Assembly: GCA_020650975.1 (NCBI GenBank)
Contig: JAIPMN010019164.1
Span: 1 to 26,960 of the forward strand
Reading direction: 5' to 3'
Origin: Apostichopus californicus
Lineage: Eukaryota > Echinodermata > Holothuroidea > Aspidochirotida > Stichopodidae
DNA length: 26,960 bases
Shown here in pieces: positions 18,996 through 26,960 of this stretch. Position 1 is the stretch's first letter. The number at the start of each line of letters is the position of its first letter. The translations under genes were made by a program, and so were the position numbers. The notes beneath the pieces are model-generated. The model was not told the DNA's origin, did not search any database, and saw only the letters and a list, made by a program, of their open reading frames with translations.

Positions 18996-19289
18996 TCAAC
19001 GGAGGTCGTGTTCGTCCGTAGGACAAAGATACAAGCTATACCGATTGCTATTTTTTTGATAAATAACCACTACACGAAATTCTGAGTTATTCACAATATT
19101 ACTAGTTAATGTTTGCCTAGTGCTTACCAAGTAGTCGTAAACTACATTGATTATATCTTTTAGTTCAGTAATACTGTCTCCATTTCCGGAGAGTTCATTA
19201 ATGGGTAGTTGGCCATTACGAAATTCCCATATAACTCCAACAGATATGATGTAATAAAACATTGGTAGGCAATGTAGGTGCCCGTGCAA
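18996..19289 (-). other. Open frame of unknown nature in duplication unit 1
   Basis: A 97-codon open frame is preserved as a 98-codon frame in unit 2 (20870-21166). The two differ by one codon insertion and about a dozen amino-acid changes, with few silent ones. That pattern argues against selection on a protein. It lies upstream (in the LINE's sense) of the reverse-transcriptase relic but does not read as a LINE endonuclease. I do not recognise it. Confidence 0.2.
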
Positions 19290-20109
19290 TTTTAGACGCT
19301 AGACCAATCGCATTGTGACAGAACTTGTGTAAATATGTCGAGGTTAGACTGGGTCATCAGACGCATGCCATGGTATTATTATTGTTATCACGAATGCAGC
19401 TCGCAATAATACAAAAAATTTCACGATGCACGCTGTAATGGGAATCCTCAATGGGATAGAAGCTATGTTTCTGAAAGATTCTGGTTGTTCTGGGGTTGTG
19501 GTTAGACAAAGTTTACTTAATCCGCACATATGACGAGGGAAGGTAGATCCTGTCTGTTAGTCGACGGGACAATTATAAGTTCGGCTGTAGCGATTGTGCC
19601 AATTACAAACGCCATATTTCAAATGTTCATTAGAAGTTCTAGTGTGTATTCCTAATACCATATATGATGTTAGATATTGTTAAACAGGAGTGCTCAGTTC
19701 ACTTGTTATTTCTATCATTTTAACTAGGTTAGTATTACAAAATGGCCGAATGTATGGGTACCTTTGAGACACAGTGACCTAATTTCAGTAGATCAAAATT
19801 AATCAGATTCAAAGTTACTAAGCGTTAATGATACGTTCACAACCGTTTTCAATTCCTTTTTCTTTTTCGTGTTGCATTCATCAATGTTTGTCAAGAAAGA
19901 TAAAAGTCGGAATGGAAAGCAGAGTCGCGACGGTGTAACACGTAGAAGAATAAATAAAGGAGACAATATGATAATTACCGTTCCTTTGTTAGACACTGAC
20001 AAGGACGTGGACACCATTTTCTTTGCACCTTAGAATTCGAGACAATCACCAAAAACACGTTGATATACCATACTGTCACTGGCAACATATTGTTTGTCTT
20101 ACTACTTAC

Positions 20110-20850
20110 GTCATCGTATATGTGGAATATTTATAATGGTTTAATGATTATTTTTGGTATTTAAATGCAGTTTGTACGCTATAAACCAATTTATAAAATT
20201 AAGCATATCAAGGTTACGTTAATGAAAATTTCTGAGAGATCCTCATGCTCATAAGATATATTAATATCATCGGCATATAATGTATAATTAAAATTAGGAC
20301 ATGGTAAGTGAAGGTCATTGATGTAAAGTTTGATTAATAAAAGTAATGAAACTAGAATGAAGGCTTGGGGAACACCAGTCAAACAGTACAAAAATGTGAA
20401 TTAGCCTTTCCAATATGGAAAGCTGGGTAAGGTTAGAAAGATAATTATTGAAACGATTGAGGTCGATGTCATCGCAAGCGGATTTATGGTTTTTAAAAGC
20501 ATTTATAATATTGTCAACGAAGCTGGTAGGCCTATAAGTGATTGATTCGTATATATCCTTGGAAGAAATCCAACTTTTTAAGAAGAACTTCATGTTTAGA
20601 AATTGAAGCTAGAGAAGGGTTGTAGACAATTCTCTCCAATATCTTTGAGAAGACATGGCAGAACAGAAATTGGCATGTAGTTCCATTTTATCATTGCTTT
20701 TGTAGACTGGACATATCTAGCTCTCTTCAGATATGTTGGCATGATACCGCTTGTGACAGAACAATTTATAATTGGCTTAGGGCAGTGACATAAGAAACTG
20801 ATTTTATGACCTTAAAATTAATGTCATCATGTCCAGGACTGGCAATTTTT
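20110..20850 (-). mobile_element. Decayed LINE reverse-transcriptase fragment, unit 2
   Basis: It is homologous to the relic at 18240-18960. On the minus strand it retains a GVPQ-like box, INDLHLPCPNFNYTLYADD with an intact YADD (about 20267-20278), and a following SYEHEDLSE, so unit 2 keeps the catalytic box that unit 1 has lost. Multiple frame changes elsewhere make it non-functional. It belongs to the same Jockey/CR1/L2-type group. Confidence 0.75.
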
Positions 20851-20869
20851 ATTCAGTTGATGCATCCAA

Positions 20870-21166
20870 TCAACGGAGTTCGTGTTCGTCCGTAGGACGA
20901 AGATACAAGCTATTGCGATTGCTATTTTTTAAATAAATAACCACTATACGAAATTCTGAGTTATTCACAATATTACTAGTTAATGTTTGCCTAGTGCTTA
21001 CCAAGTAGTCGTAAACTACATTGATTATATCTTTTTGCTCATTAATACTGTCTCCATTTTCGGAGAGTTCATTAATGGTTAGTTGGCCATTGCGAAATTC
21101 CCATGATATAACTCCAACAAATATGATGTAATAAAACATTGGTAGGCAATGTAGGTGTCCGTGCAA
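20870..21166 (-). other. Open frame of unknown nature in duplication unit 2
   Basis: This is the counterpart of the frame at 18996-19289, 98 codons. It carries one extra in-frame serine codon (VGVISWEF versus VGVIWEF) and mostly amino-acid-changing differences. I do not recognise it and doubt that it encodes a protein. Confidence 0.2.
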
Positions 21167-21782
21167 TTTTAGACGCTAGACCAATCGCATTGTGACAGAA
21201 CTTGTGTAAATATGTCGAGGTTAGACTGGGTCATCAGACGCGTGCCATGGTATTATTATTGTTATCACGAATGCAGCTCGCAATAATACAAAAAAATTCA
21301 CGATGCACGCTGTAATGGGAATCCTCAATGGGATAGAAGCTATGTTTCTGAAAGATTCTGGTTGTTCTGGGGTTGTGGTTAGACAAAGTTTACTTAATCC
21401 GCACATATGACGAGGGAAGTTAGATCCTGTCTGTTAGTCGACGGGACAATTATAAGTTCGGCTGTAGCGATTGTGCCAATTACAAACGCCACATTTCAAA
21501 GCTCACCTGAAGCACTAGCGTGTATGCCTAATCCCATTTATGATGTTAGATATTATAAGATATAGGAGTGCTCAGTTCACTTGTTATTTCTAAACTTCTG
21601 AAAAATATTTTGAGAAAACAAAGTTAAATATTGCGTGAGTTTGTGACAATTATATGAAGCATAGGTTAGGAGGCGTGTCCCCTCCCCTTGGAGAAAAGTT
21701 TGTGTGGGTAAAGGGGTCTTATATACAAAATGGTGCTATCATTTCCATCATTTTAACTAGGTTTGTATTACAAAATGGCCAA

Positions 21783-22465
21783 AGTGTGAATCGGAGGCAC
21801 GTAGGTGTCCCCATGCTCCTATTGGCTACGGCCCTCTATTTTTTAAACCATATCAAACAATTTTAAATACATAATAATACGTGTGGGTAGGTATCTGAAG
21901 CAGGCATCTGATACTTCTATATTGACCTAACTGGAGATGGAGTGTTTATTAAAGACGATAATTAAGTTCCATACGATGCAGTGACCTTTCAGTAAAAGCG
22001 TCAAGCACTGAATTAGAGTTACCTTGTTCAGAGATATCTCACTCATTTGCTTAGTATGGCTAATGAGGAATGATTAGCATACAACACCGAGCTATAACAA
22101 TCAATTGGTCTATCCATTACTAGTAGGATGGTGGTCCCCAATTACTTTGTACATCTAAGCCACGAAGTTGATTGGTACTTTGTGATTCCTTTACCTAACG
22201 ATTTCGGATGACATTATATTCTTTCCCTAGGATCTTTGACTGATAACCTGTCACAATTTCGAACACATAAACTCTGACCTGTGTCCAAAGAAAAAGTTGT
22301 AATCATTTCAGATAACTTAAATGTTACAAGCGAGCACTGCACCTAATGTCATGTATAGTACTGTATTATGGGCCTAGCCTAGCTGCACCTAAGTATCCGA
22401 ACCAAGCAAGAAGTAACTTGTCCACCTGTAGGTAGCACACCACAATTAGAGTAGTGAACGTCGGC
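21783..22465. other. Unannotated DNA between duplication and TIR element
   Basis: There is no gene or RNA that I can support. A GGAGGCACGTAGGTGTCCCC block at 21794 faces the GGAGGCGTGTCCCC at 21669 as a loose inverted pair, perhaps a worn MITE. Confidence 0.3.
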
Positions 22466-22561
22466 CATGTCGATAACGCGGAAATCGATAAACAGAGTTC
22501 GGTAATCGAGATACCGGGTTCAATATCAACGGTTTCCGTTCTTTCCGCGTTATCGACCTTG
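22466..22561. mobile_element. Mini-element of ~96 bp bounded by CGATAACGCGG inverted repeats
   Basis: It starts CATGTCGATAACGCGGAAA and ends with the reverse complement of CAAGGTCGATAACGCGGAAA, so the two ends match except for a short gap near the tip. It adjoins the larger element of the same family with an 8-base spacer TTATATAG. It may be an internally deleted sibling. Confidence 0.5.
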
Positions 22562-22587
22562 TTATATAGCAAGGTCGATAACGCGGA
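22544..22587. repeat. Head-to-head palindrome of two element ends
   Basis: A perfect 18-bp inverted repeat (TCCGCGTTATCGACCTTG at 22544-22561, reverse complement at 22570-22587) is separated by TTATATAG. It is formed by the right end of the mini-element and the left end of the 1.08-kb element, and could extrude as a stable hairpin. Confidence 0.9.
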
Positions 22588-23495
22588 GAGCGCGGAAAAC
22601 GAAAGGTATTTGTCAAGGGAGGGTGAAGAAGTATTTTGAGCGCATTTCAGCCAATATGCGCCAGGTGGGGTAGGAAAGGGCTTAGGTGTTTTTTTATTAC
22701 TTAATGCAGGTCGAAAACGAGGAACTGTTTTCTTTTCAACGGCGAAACTAGATGATTTTGTCAAGGGAGGGTGAAAAAGTGCTTTAGGTTTACTTCAGCT
22801 GTAATGCGCCAAGAAGGGGGTAGGGTGTAAGATTTGTTTCACTAAATGCAGGTCGAAAACGCGGTAATTTTTTATACAATGGCGAAACTATAGGATTTTG
22901 TCCAGGGAGGGTTAAGAGTTTTCGGCGCATTTCAGTCAATATGCGCCAAGAAGGTGAAGGGTTGAAGGCTTTTTTTTTAATAAATGCAGGTCGAAAACGC
23001 GGAATTTTTTTTTTTCAATGGCGAAAACTGAGGATTTTGTCACGGAAGGCACGGTGAACATGATTTCTGAGCGCATTTGAGCCAATATGCGACGGGAGGG
23101 GGTGCTGAAGGGGTGAAGGCCTTTTTTTAAAACTTAATTCAGGTCAAAAAGGCGAAAATGTTTTTAACAAAGGCGGAACTAGAGGAGTTGGCTAAGGGAG
23201 GGAAAAGAAGTGTTTTTGGCAGGCGCTTTATAGCCAATATGCTCCAGCAAAGGTGTGGGGAGTTGGGTTGGGGCTTTCCCCTAAATGCAGGTCGAAAACG
23301 CGGAAAAAGTGTTTGCCAATATGCGCAAGGATAGAGTGGGGGTATTGCACTTTTTTCAGTGAGTGCAGATCGAAAACGCGGAAATGTGTTTTTTTACAAT
23401 GGCGAAACTAGATGTTGTGAAGAAATGTTTTGGGCGCATTTCAGCCAACATGGGGCCAAGAAGGGGTTGGGTTTGAAGCTTTTGTCACTAATACA
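22571..23495 (+). repeat. Tandem array of ~140-bp units (minisatellite inside the TIR element)
   Basis: Unit spacings are about 138, 142, 138, 153, 148, 78 and 128 bp. Typical order in a unit: GGTCGAAAACGCGGAA, T-rich run, CAATGGCGAAACTAGAxGATTT, GTCAAGGGAGGG, GGCGCATTTCAGCCAATATGCGCC, G-rich run with AAGGGG, T-rich run, then AAATGCA. The GGCGCAT/ATGCGCC arms form a 6-7-bp stem in most units. Units have diverged unevenly; the sixth is about half length. Confidence 0.85.
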
Positions 23496-23619
23496 GGCCG
23501 AAAACTCGGAAATGTTTGTTAACGTCCTTTTGGTATGCAGGGATGGTTCCAGGATTTCCCCGACACGGGAGCTAAGATCCCTGACATCGGGGCTAAGTTC
23601 CCCGGAAACAATTGTGTGC

Positions 23620-23639
23620 ATAACGCGTTTCCGCGTTAT
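23620..23639. repeat. Short palindrome at the right terminus
   Basis: ATAACGCG-TTTC-CGCGTTAT forms an 8-bp perfect inverted repeat overlapping the right TIR, as though the terminal motif had been duplicated in inverse orientation. Confidence 0.8.
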
Positions 23640-23837
23640 CGACCTTGCCAGTAAACGTCCACCTGACAGGTTAACTGTTGTCGGAAATAGCTCAAAAGTG
23701 ACTTAGTGTATTGGTTTTTTGTCATTTTCTCATCACCATGAATCCTTCGACTTAGATTCGGCATCGCAGGAGATGCACTTGCTTGGCTTTTCTTGGTTTC
23801 AGTCTGTAAACATTAATGCTACTACATAACAAAAAGT

Positions 23838-24811
23838 TCACCTGCAATATGGGGTTCCCCAAGGCTCTGTCCTAGGACCAATGTTATTTACCATCTTTAC
23901 TTCACCTCTTGGAGATATTGAGCGCACAATTTTTCATACCATCTTTATGCGGATGATACACAGCTGTATTTTTCTTTCAAACCACAAGATTCCCCCTCAA
24001 TTGAGAACACGTTCAGTTTAATGAAGCAATGCGTCAATGATATCAAATCATGGATGACTTTAAATTTTCTTAAACTGAATAGAGAATGTGTAATCGAACC
24101 AAGTCAGCAAGCTCGCAACTTGGGAGTTGTGTTTGATTCGTCTTTAAGTGCTGACGTCCATATTGCTAAAGTATGCCAGAGAGCATTCCACAACATCAGG
24201 AACATTTCGATGATTCGACAGTTTATTAACTCCAAAACAACTGCCACTTTGGTGCAGTCGTGTGTTCTGTCACATCTTGACTATTGCAGTGCTCTCCTCA
24301 TTGGATTACCTAAACTTCTTCTTAATAAGCTTCAACGTGTTCAGAACTGTGCTGCTAGACTTGTAAAAAAATTTCACTGGCTTAGAATTGCGGACAGAAA
24401 CAATTATAAAATTCTTGTCCTTGTGTTCAAAACAAGGAATGGTTTAGCCCCAGTTTACCTACAAGAGCTTCTCCAAGAATACAGACCTAGCAGGGTGCTT
24501 CTTTCAAGCGTACAACATATGCTATCTGTTCCTACTGTTCGCACTTCCACCTATGGGGAACGTTGCTTTGCTAGATCAGCTCCACAGCTCTGGAAAAGTC
24601 TCCCCTTACATCTGAAAACAATCCAGCATGTGTCAACTTTCCAGAAAGAACTCAAGACGTTCTTATTCATGAATGCGTATCCATTTGTTTGATAACTGTT
24701 GTGTCCATTTTGGGTACTTTGCGCCTGCATGCAGCGCTTCTGAGCAGTTTTTTTAACTGGATAAAAGCGCTTTACAATTCCTATATCATTATTATTATTA
24801 TTATTATTATT
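23838..24811 (+). mobile_element. 5'-truncated CR1/L2-like LINE, RT domain C-terminal half plus 3' tail
   Basis: Reading from 23838 there are pieces of YGVPQGSVLGP, IYADDTQLYFSF, then a continuous 223-codon frame 24021-24692: MKQCVNDIKSWMTLNFLKLN, ARNLGVVFDSSLS, HLDYCSALLIGLPKLLLNKLQRVQNCAARL, YKILVLVFKTRNGLAPVYL, TYGERCFARSAPQLWKSLP and FQKELKTFLF. This is the standard C-terminal RT and tail of CR1/L2-group non-LTR elements. Relative to the family there appear to be in-frame losses after LKLNRE (about 30 residues) and between AARLVKKF and HWL (about 15-17). Frame disruption precedes 24021. The 3' UTR carries the GCGCTT...GGATAAAAGCGCTTTACAA stem typical of the group and ends in an ATT microsatellite, so the 3' end is intact and the 5' end truncated. 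Confidence 0.85.
24787..24811 (+). repeat. (ATT)n microsatellite at LINE 3' end
   Basis: About eight ATT triplets follow the RT frame by about 95 bp. CR1/L2-type LINEs commonly end in such short tandem tails. Confidence 0.9.
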
Positions 24812-25110
24812 TGATGCTTGGATGTTGAAGAAGATGATATAAACTACTCATGGCCTAAACATCTGGAGGATTGAAGGTGATTTAACTTATTTTAGAAAAT
24901 CTTGGGTGAAACAAGAAGATTCCGCAGCGACAGCTGGCAGATGGGTTGGGGAGCACTGTGATAAACTTTGAGCTTTTGAAGCTCAAAATTTAAACGTCAT
25001 GATGGCTAAAGTTGAAATGTGCTGTGATAGCCCAAGCCATCGGCTATTAGATGGTGGGTAGGACATGTCAGTTGAAAACTTTTATCTATGCTTTAGCGGC
25101 CTTGGAAAGT
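24810..25110 (+). repeat. Dispersed repeat, copy related to 8928-9200
   Basis: It shares TTTGATGCTTG, GATTGAAGGTGATTT, GAGCACT and GTCAGTTGAAAACTT in order with 8928-9200. It has an extra ~60 bases in the middle, including GCCATCGGCTATTAGATG. It starts exactly where the LINE tail ends, which suggests that the LINE landed at or within this repeat. Confidence 0.5.
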
Positions 25111-26960
25111 GTTTAGTTTACAAGTGTTTCAGACTTAAATGACCTTTAACTTCCACCAATACCAGTAGGGTTCTTGCACCCACATGGGTTAATCCGCATA
25201 TTAAGTGTGAACTTTATCCAACTCTCATTTGTGAGTTATCATGCTTACAAGCCAAAGCATCATACCATCACCCTCGCATACATTCCTGTGACAAGAAATC
25301 AAAAGTGAGGGGGAGGTGATCCTGTAGTCATTGAAGCCAACTCTGATGAATTGCAGATATGGCGCATTCAGAGGCATATTTATGCTATAAATTAGGTCAG
25401 TAATTAGGCCAACGGCAAGGTTCTGTAAATGACTACTTTAAAAATGTATTTGGGGTGGGGGCACTCCACACACCATCTTCGAAATATGTCAGAGATCTCT
25501 TTGTTAATAATTTTGAACCAAATTGTACACATTTCAACTAGCTTGGGTGTGACTGGAGAGCCGGATTGCATTCTTATTTTAGAGTAAGTGTCTGGGCAAC
25601 GAAATGTTGAGAACCAAACAGGATCATTATGTACATGATTGTTTTAGCTTCATTTGGTGCAAACATATACATCTGCATATCCTAGATTGAACAAATTTGT
25701 CAATGGAGTGTGGGCAGTTATTCTGCAAAGGACGTGGGGGAGTGCGGCAGAAGGTCTTTGTAATAAGTGCAAGCACCATTTCACCTTCTCAAATACATTT
25801 CTCAGTTTTGCTGCTATTCATATACATGTAGTAAATAAGGAACAAGGAACTCATCTAATTTGTAGGCATATATTTTGGCCCTCATGTTTTCAGAAATATC
25901 TACAGTAGATTGACTGGGACTGTTTGATGGCAGTGGAGTAACTCCTTCTGAATCTTGCAGTGTGTCAATCAATGGTTTATTAGTATCTTTGGGCATATGA
26001 GAGGAAATATATAAATGAACAAATCAAGGGGAAATAAAAACATCAGTTTACATATACTAGACAAAGAATGTACACTGTTAGTTCAAAGAGAACTGATATT
26101 TAAGAGGAATTTCTGGTAACTGTCAAGTTTGTTGCTTAGCAAAATTGCTGAAAAAATTCTGATTTGTTTTTTTAGGCAAACACCAACAAACTTAAATTTT
26201 GTCAGTTTCACGTAGTGACATCAATTGTGTCACTGCGCTGTATGGAAGGCACGCTAGAGAGGTGCATCCAAGTCGTTAGGTGGTAGCGTGGTGTTCCGAC
26301 GAAACATGCTAAAGAGTTGAGAATCCTGAACAGAAGTTGATAATATATTACATTCAGAGTGATATGGAGTAATTATGTAGAAGATTATAGGATTGGTTCT
26401 GTGTCATTACACTTGGTATTGTAGGCCACCGTCATCCCAGGTACAGGATCGACTGCTGTAATGATCTCGTTGGGTTGTAGCTATTTTACTAGCTTAATAC
26501 ATCAACGATTATTCTAATCTCTTGTGTCGCCCTTATTGTTGTTACCGACTTAAATCGACGGTCTTATCCACCTTGTCCTCCTCCTTACTCGGTGCCCGTC
26601 CCAAACATATTTATATAGATATCTATAGATGTATATACATTTAATCTATTTTGTATAAGGTTCACAGCGAATATTTTGAAAGCTTCAGGGCGGTGGACAT
26701 GTGTTCCAGTAATGGAAGGGAATGTTTTGTTGTACCAGATGAACGTGACCCTCGTAGATTGAATCCAAGTATCAACAGTAGTTAGGTAACAACACAGAGA
26801 TCAGACAACTAAGTTTTTTTTCCGTGGGATTATAACATATCTAACCAACACGGTTATCAAGCAACACCATATCAACATCGTTTTTGCATAAGTCAAACAC
26901 TGCAGTCAATTTGAAATAAAGTATTATTCGTTCATACGATTATGCCAAAGAAGCAATAAT
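25111..26960. other. Right-hand gene-poor flank
   Basis: AT-rich, with no supported exon, RNA gene, TIR pair or tandem array. The only marginal signal is the small minus-strand frame at 25814-25996. Confidence 0.35.
25814..25996 (-). other. Marginal open frame, possible exon of unknown gene
   Basis: Sixty codons on the minus strand read as a polar, S/T/P/D-rich segment (MPKDTNKPLIDTLQDSEGVT, then SNSPSQSTVDISEN), unlike the leucine- and phenylalanine-rich chance frames around it. A pyrimidine-containing stretch and CCCAAAG could serve as an acceptor near 25990. There is no homology that I recognise and no partner exon, so chance is the default reading. Confidence 0.12.

Larger units (their letters stand above)
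17881..19757. repeat. Large direct tandem duplication, unit 1
   Basis: This ~1.88-kb unit is repeated at 19758-21782 at a constant offset near 1878 bases. Landmarks shared in order are TTACTAAGCGTTA, CAGAGTCGCGACGGTGTAAC, GTCACTGGCAACA, GGTCGATGTCATCGCAAGCG, GATGTTGGCATGATACCGCT, GTTTGCCTAGTGCTTACCAA, GGTTAGACTGGGTCATCAGA and AGTGCTCAGTTCACTTGTTA. By eye divergence is about 5-7% over the ORF-bearing part. Unit 1 lacks about 150 bases near its end relative to unit 2, with an ATTTC microhomology at the junction. Confidence 0.85.
19758..21782. repeat. Large direct tandem duplication, unit 2
   Basis: This is the second copy of 17881-19757, abutting unit 1 at about 19757/19758. The homology resumes after a ~150-base stretch absent from unit 1 and ends with CATCATTTTAACTAGGTTxGTATTACAAAATGGCC, near 21782. 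The extra stretch includes GGAGGCGTGTCCCC. Confidence 0.85.
22570..23647. mobile_element. TIR-bounded non-autonomous element with internal tandem units, 1078 bp
   Basis: The left end CAAGGTCGATAACGCGGA (22570-22587) recurs as an exact reverse complement at the right end (23630-23647), an 18-bp perfect TIR. The inside has no conserved protein. It is a ladder of about eight units starting at 22571, 22709, 22851, 22989, 23142, 23290, 23368 and 23496, each headed by a variant of GGTCGAAAACGCGGAA. No adjacent target duplication was found. An imperfect 10-bp direct repeat AGTxAACGTC sits three bases outside the mini-element's left edge (22453-22462) and two bases outside the right end (23650-23659). 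The superfamily is not identified. Confidence 0.7.

Noticed and set aside
19344-21406. 61-codon minus-strand frame almost identical in both duplication units
   Set aside because: Near identity is expected for a recent duplication over so short a span. There is no domain, signal or homology to suggest a protein.
21658-21835. MITE with GGAGGC-GTGTCCCC inverted ends
   Set aside because: The inverted match is short and gapped with no clear target duplication, and part of the stretch belongs to the tandem duplication.
22366-22764. Minus- and plus-strand frames across the TIR element, some with apparently repetitive peptide
   Set aside because: They follow the tandem DNA units and palindromic ends. 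Frames are not kept from unit to unit.
22571-23495. CRISPR-like array of regularly spaced repeats
   Set aside because: The units are homologous over their full ~140 bp, with no unique spacers, and the DNA is eukaryotic. It is a tandem repeat within a TIR element.

Overview
This is eukaryotic, intron-containing, AT-rich DNA from an animal, most likely a marine invertebrate deuterostome such as an echinoderm. The pointers are a tandem pair of spliced seven-pass membrane genes, a single-block LRR receptor gene, CR1/L2-type LINE fragments ending in an ATT microsatellite, many non-autonomous DNA transposons of hAT type, and tRNA-derived relics. The species cannot be fixed from the sequence. There is no bacterial operon, CRISPR array or intact tRNA, and I recognised no retroviral or LTR element.

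Layout. 1-3900: two same-strand paralogous multi-pass membrane proteins. The first is cut by the window edge (ends 731). The second looks complete in two exons (1935-2061 and 2540-3675, 420 aa). Its hydropathy, positive-inside charges and the sequons in the TM5-TM6 loop suggest a cytoplasmic N-terminus and seven membrane passes. That is the inverted topology of the insect-type chemoreceptor superfamily (7TMIC, Gr/Grl), which I offer as a hypothesis, not an identification. 4500-5700: a decamer minisatellite and a ~200-bp tandem duplication, one copy of which is split by a 320-bp hAT-type MITE. 6571-8510: nested DNA-transposon debris with a polypurine tract and a cleanly inserted 474-bp element flanked by an 8-bp target duplication. 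8900-12350: old dispersed and locally duplicated repeats and a tRNA-like relic, with no gene.

14198-15481 (minus): a type I membrane LRR protein (LRRNT, about nine LRRs, LRRCT, hydrophobic C-terminus) with a likely splice acceptor just before its start codon. A second tRNA-like relic lies upstream of it. 15990-17212: more hAT-like debris, including a 10-N assembly gap flanked by two near-identical ~124-bp copies. 17881-21782: a large direct tandem duplication (about 1.87 kb per unit) carrying antisense LINE reverse-transcriptase relics. 22466-23647: a TIR-bounded element built internally from about eight tandem units, each headed by a variant of the terminal motif. 23838-24811: a 5'-truncated CR1/L2-like LINE. 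25111-26960: no gene that I can support.

The two host gene groups (tandem 7TM proteins and the LRR receptor) are about 10 kb apart on opposite strands, and nothing in the sequence links their functions. The rest of the window is mostly mobile-element and duplication history.
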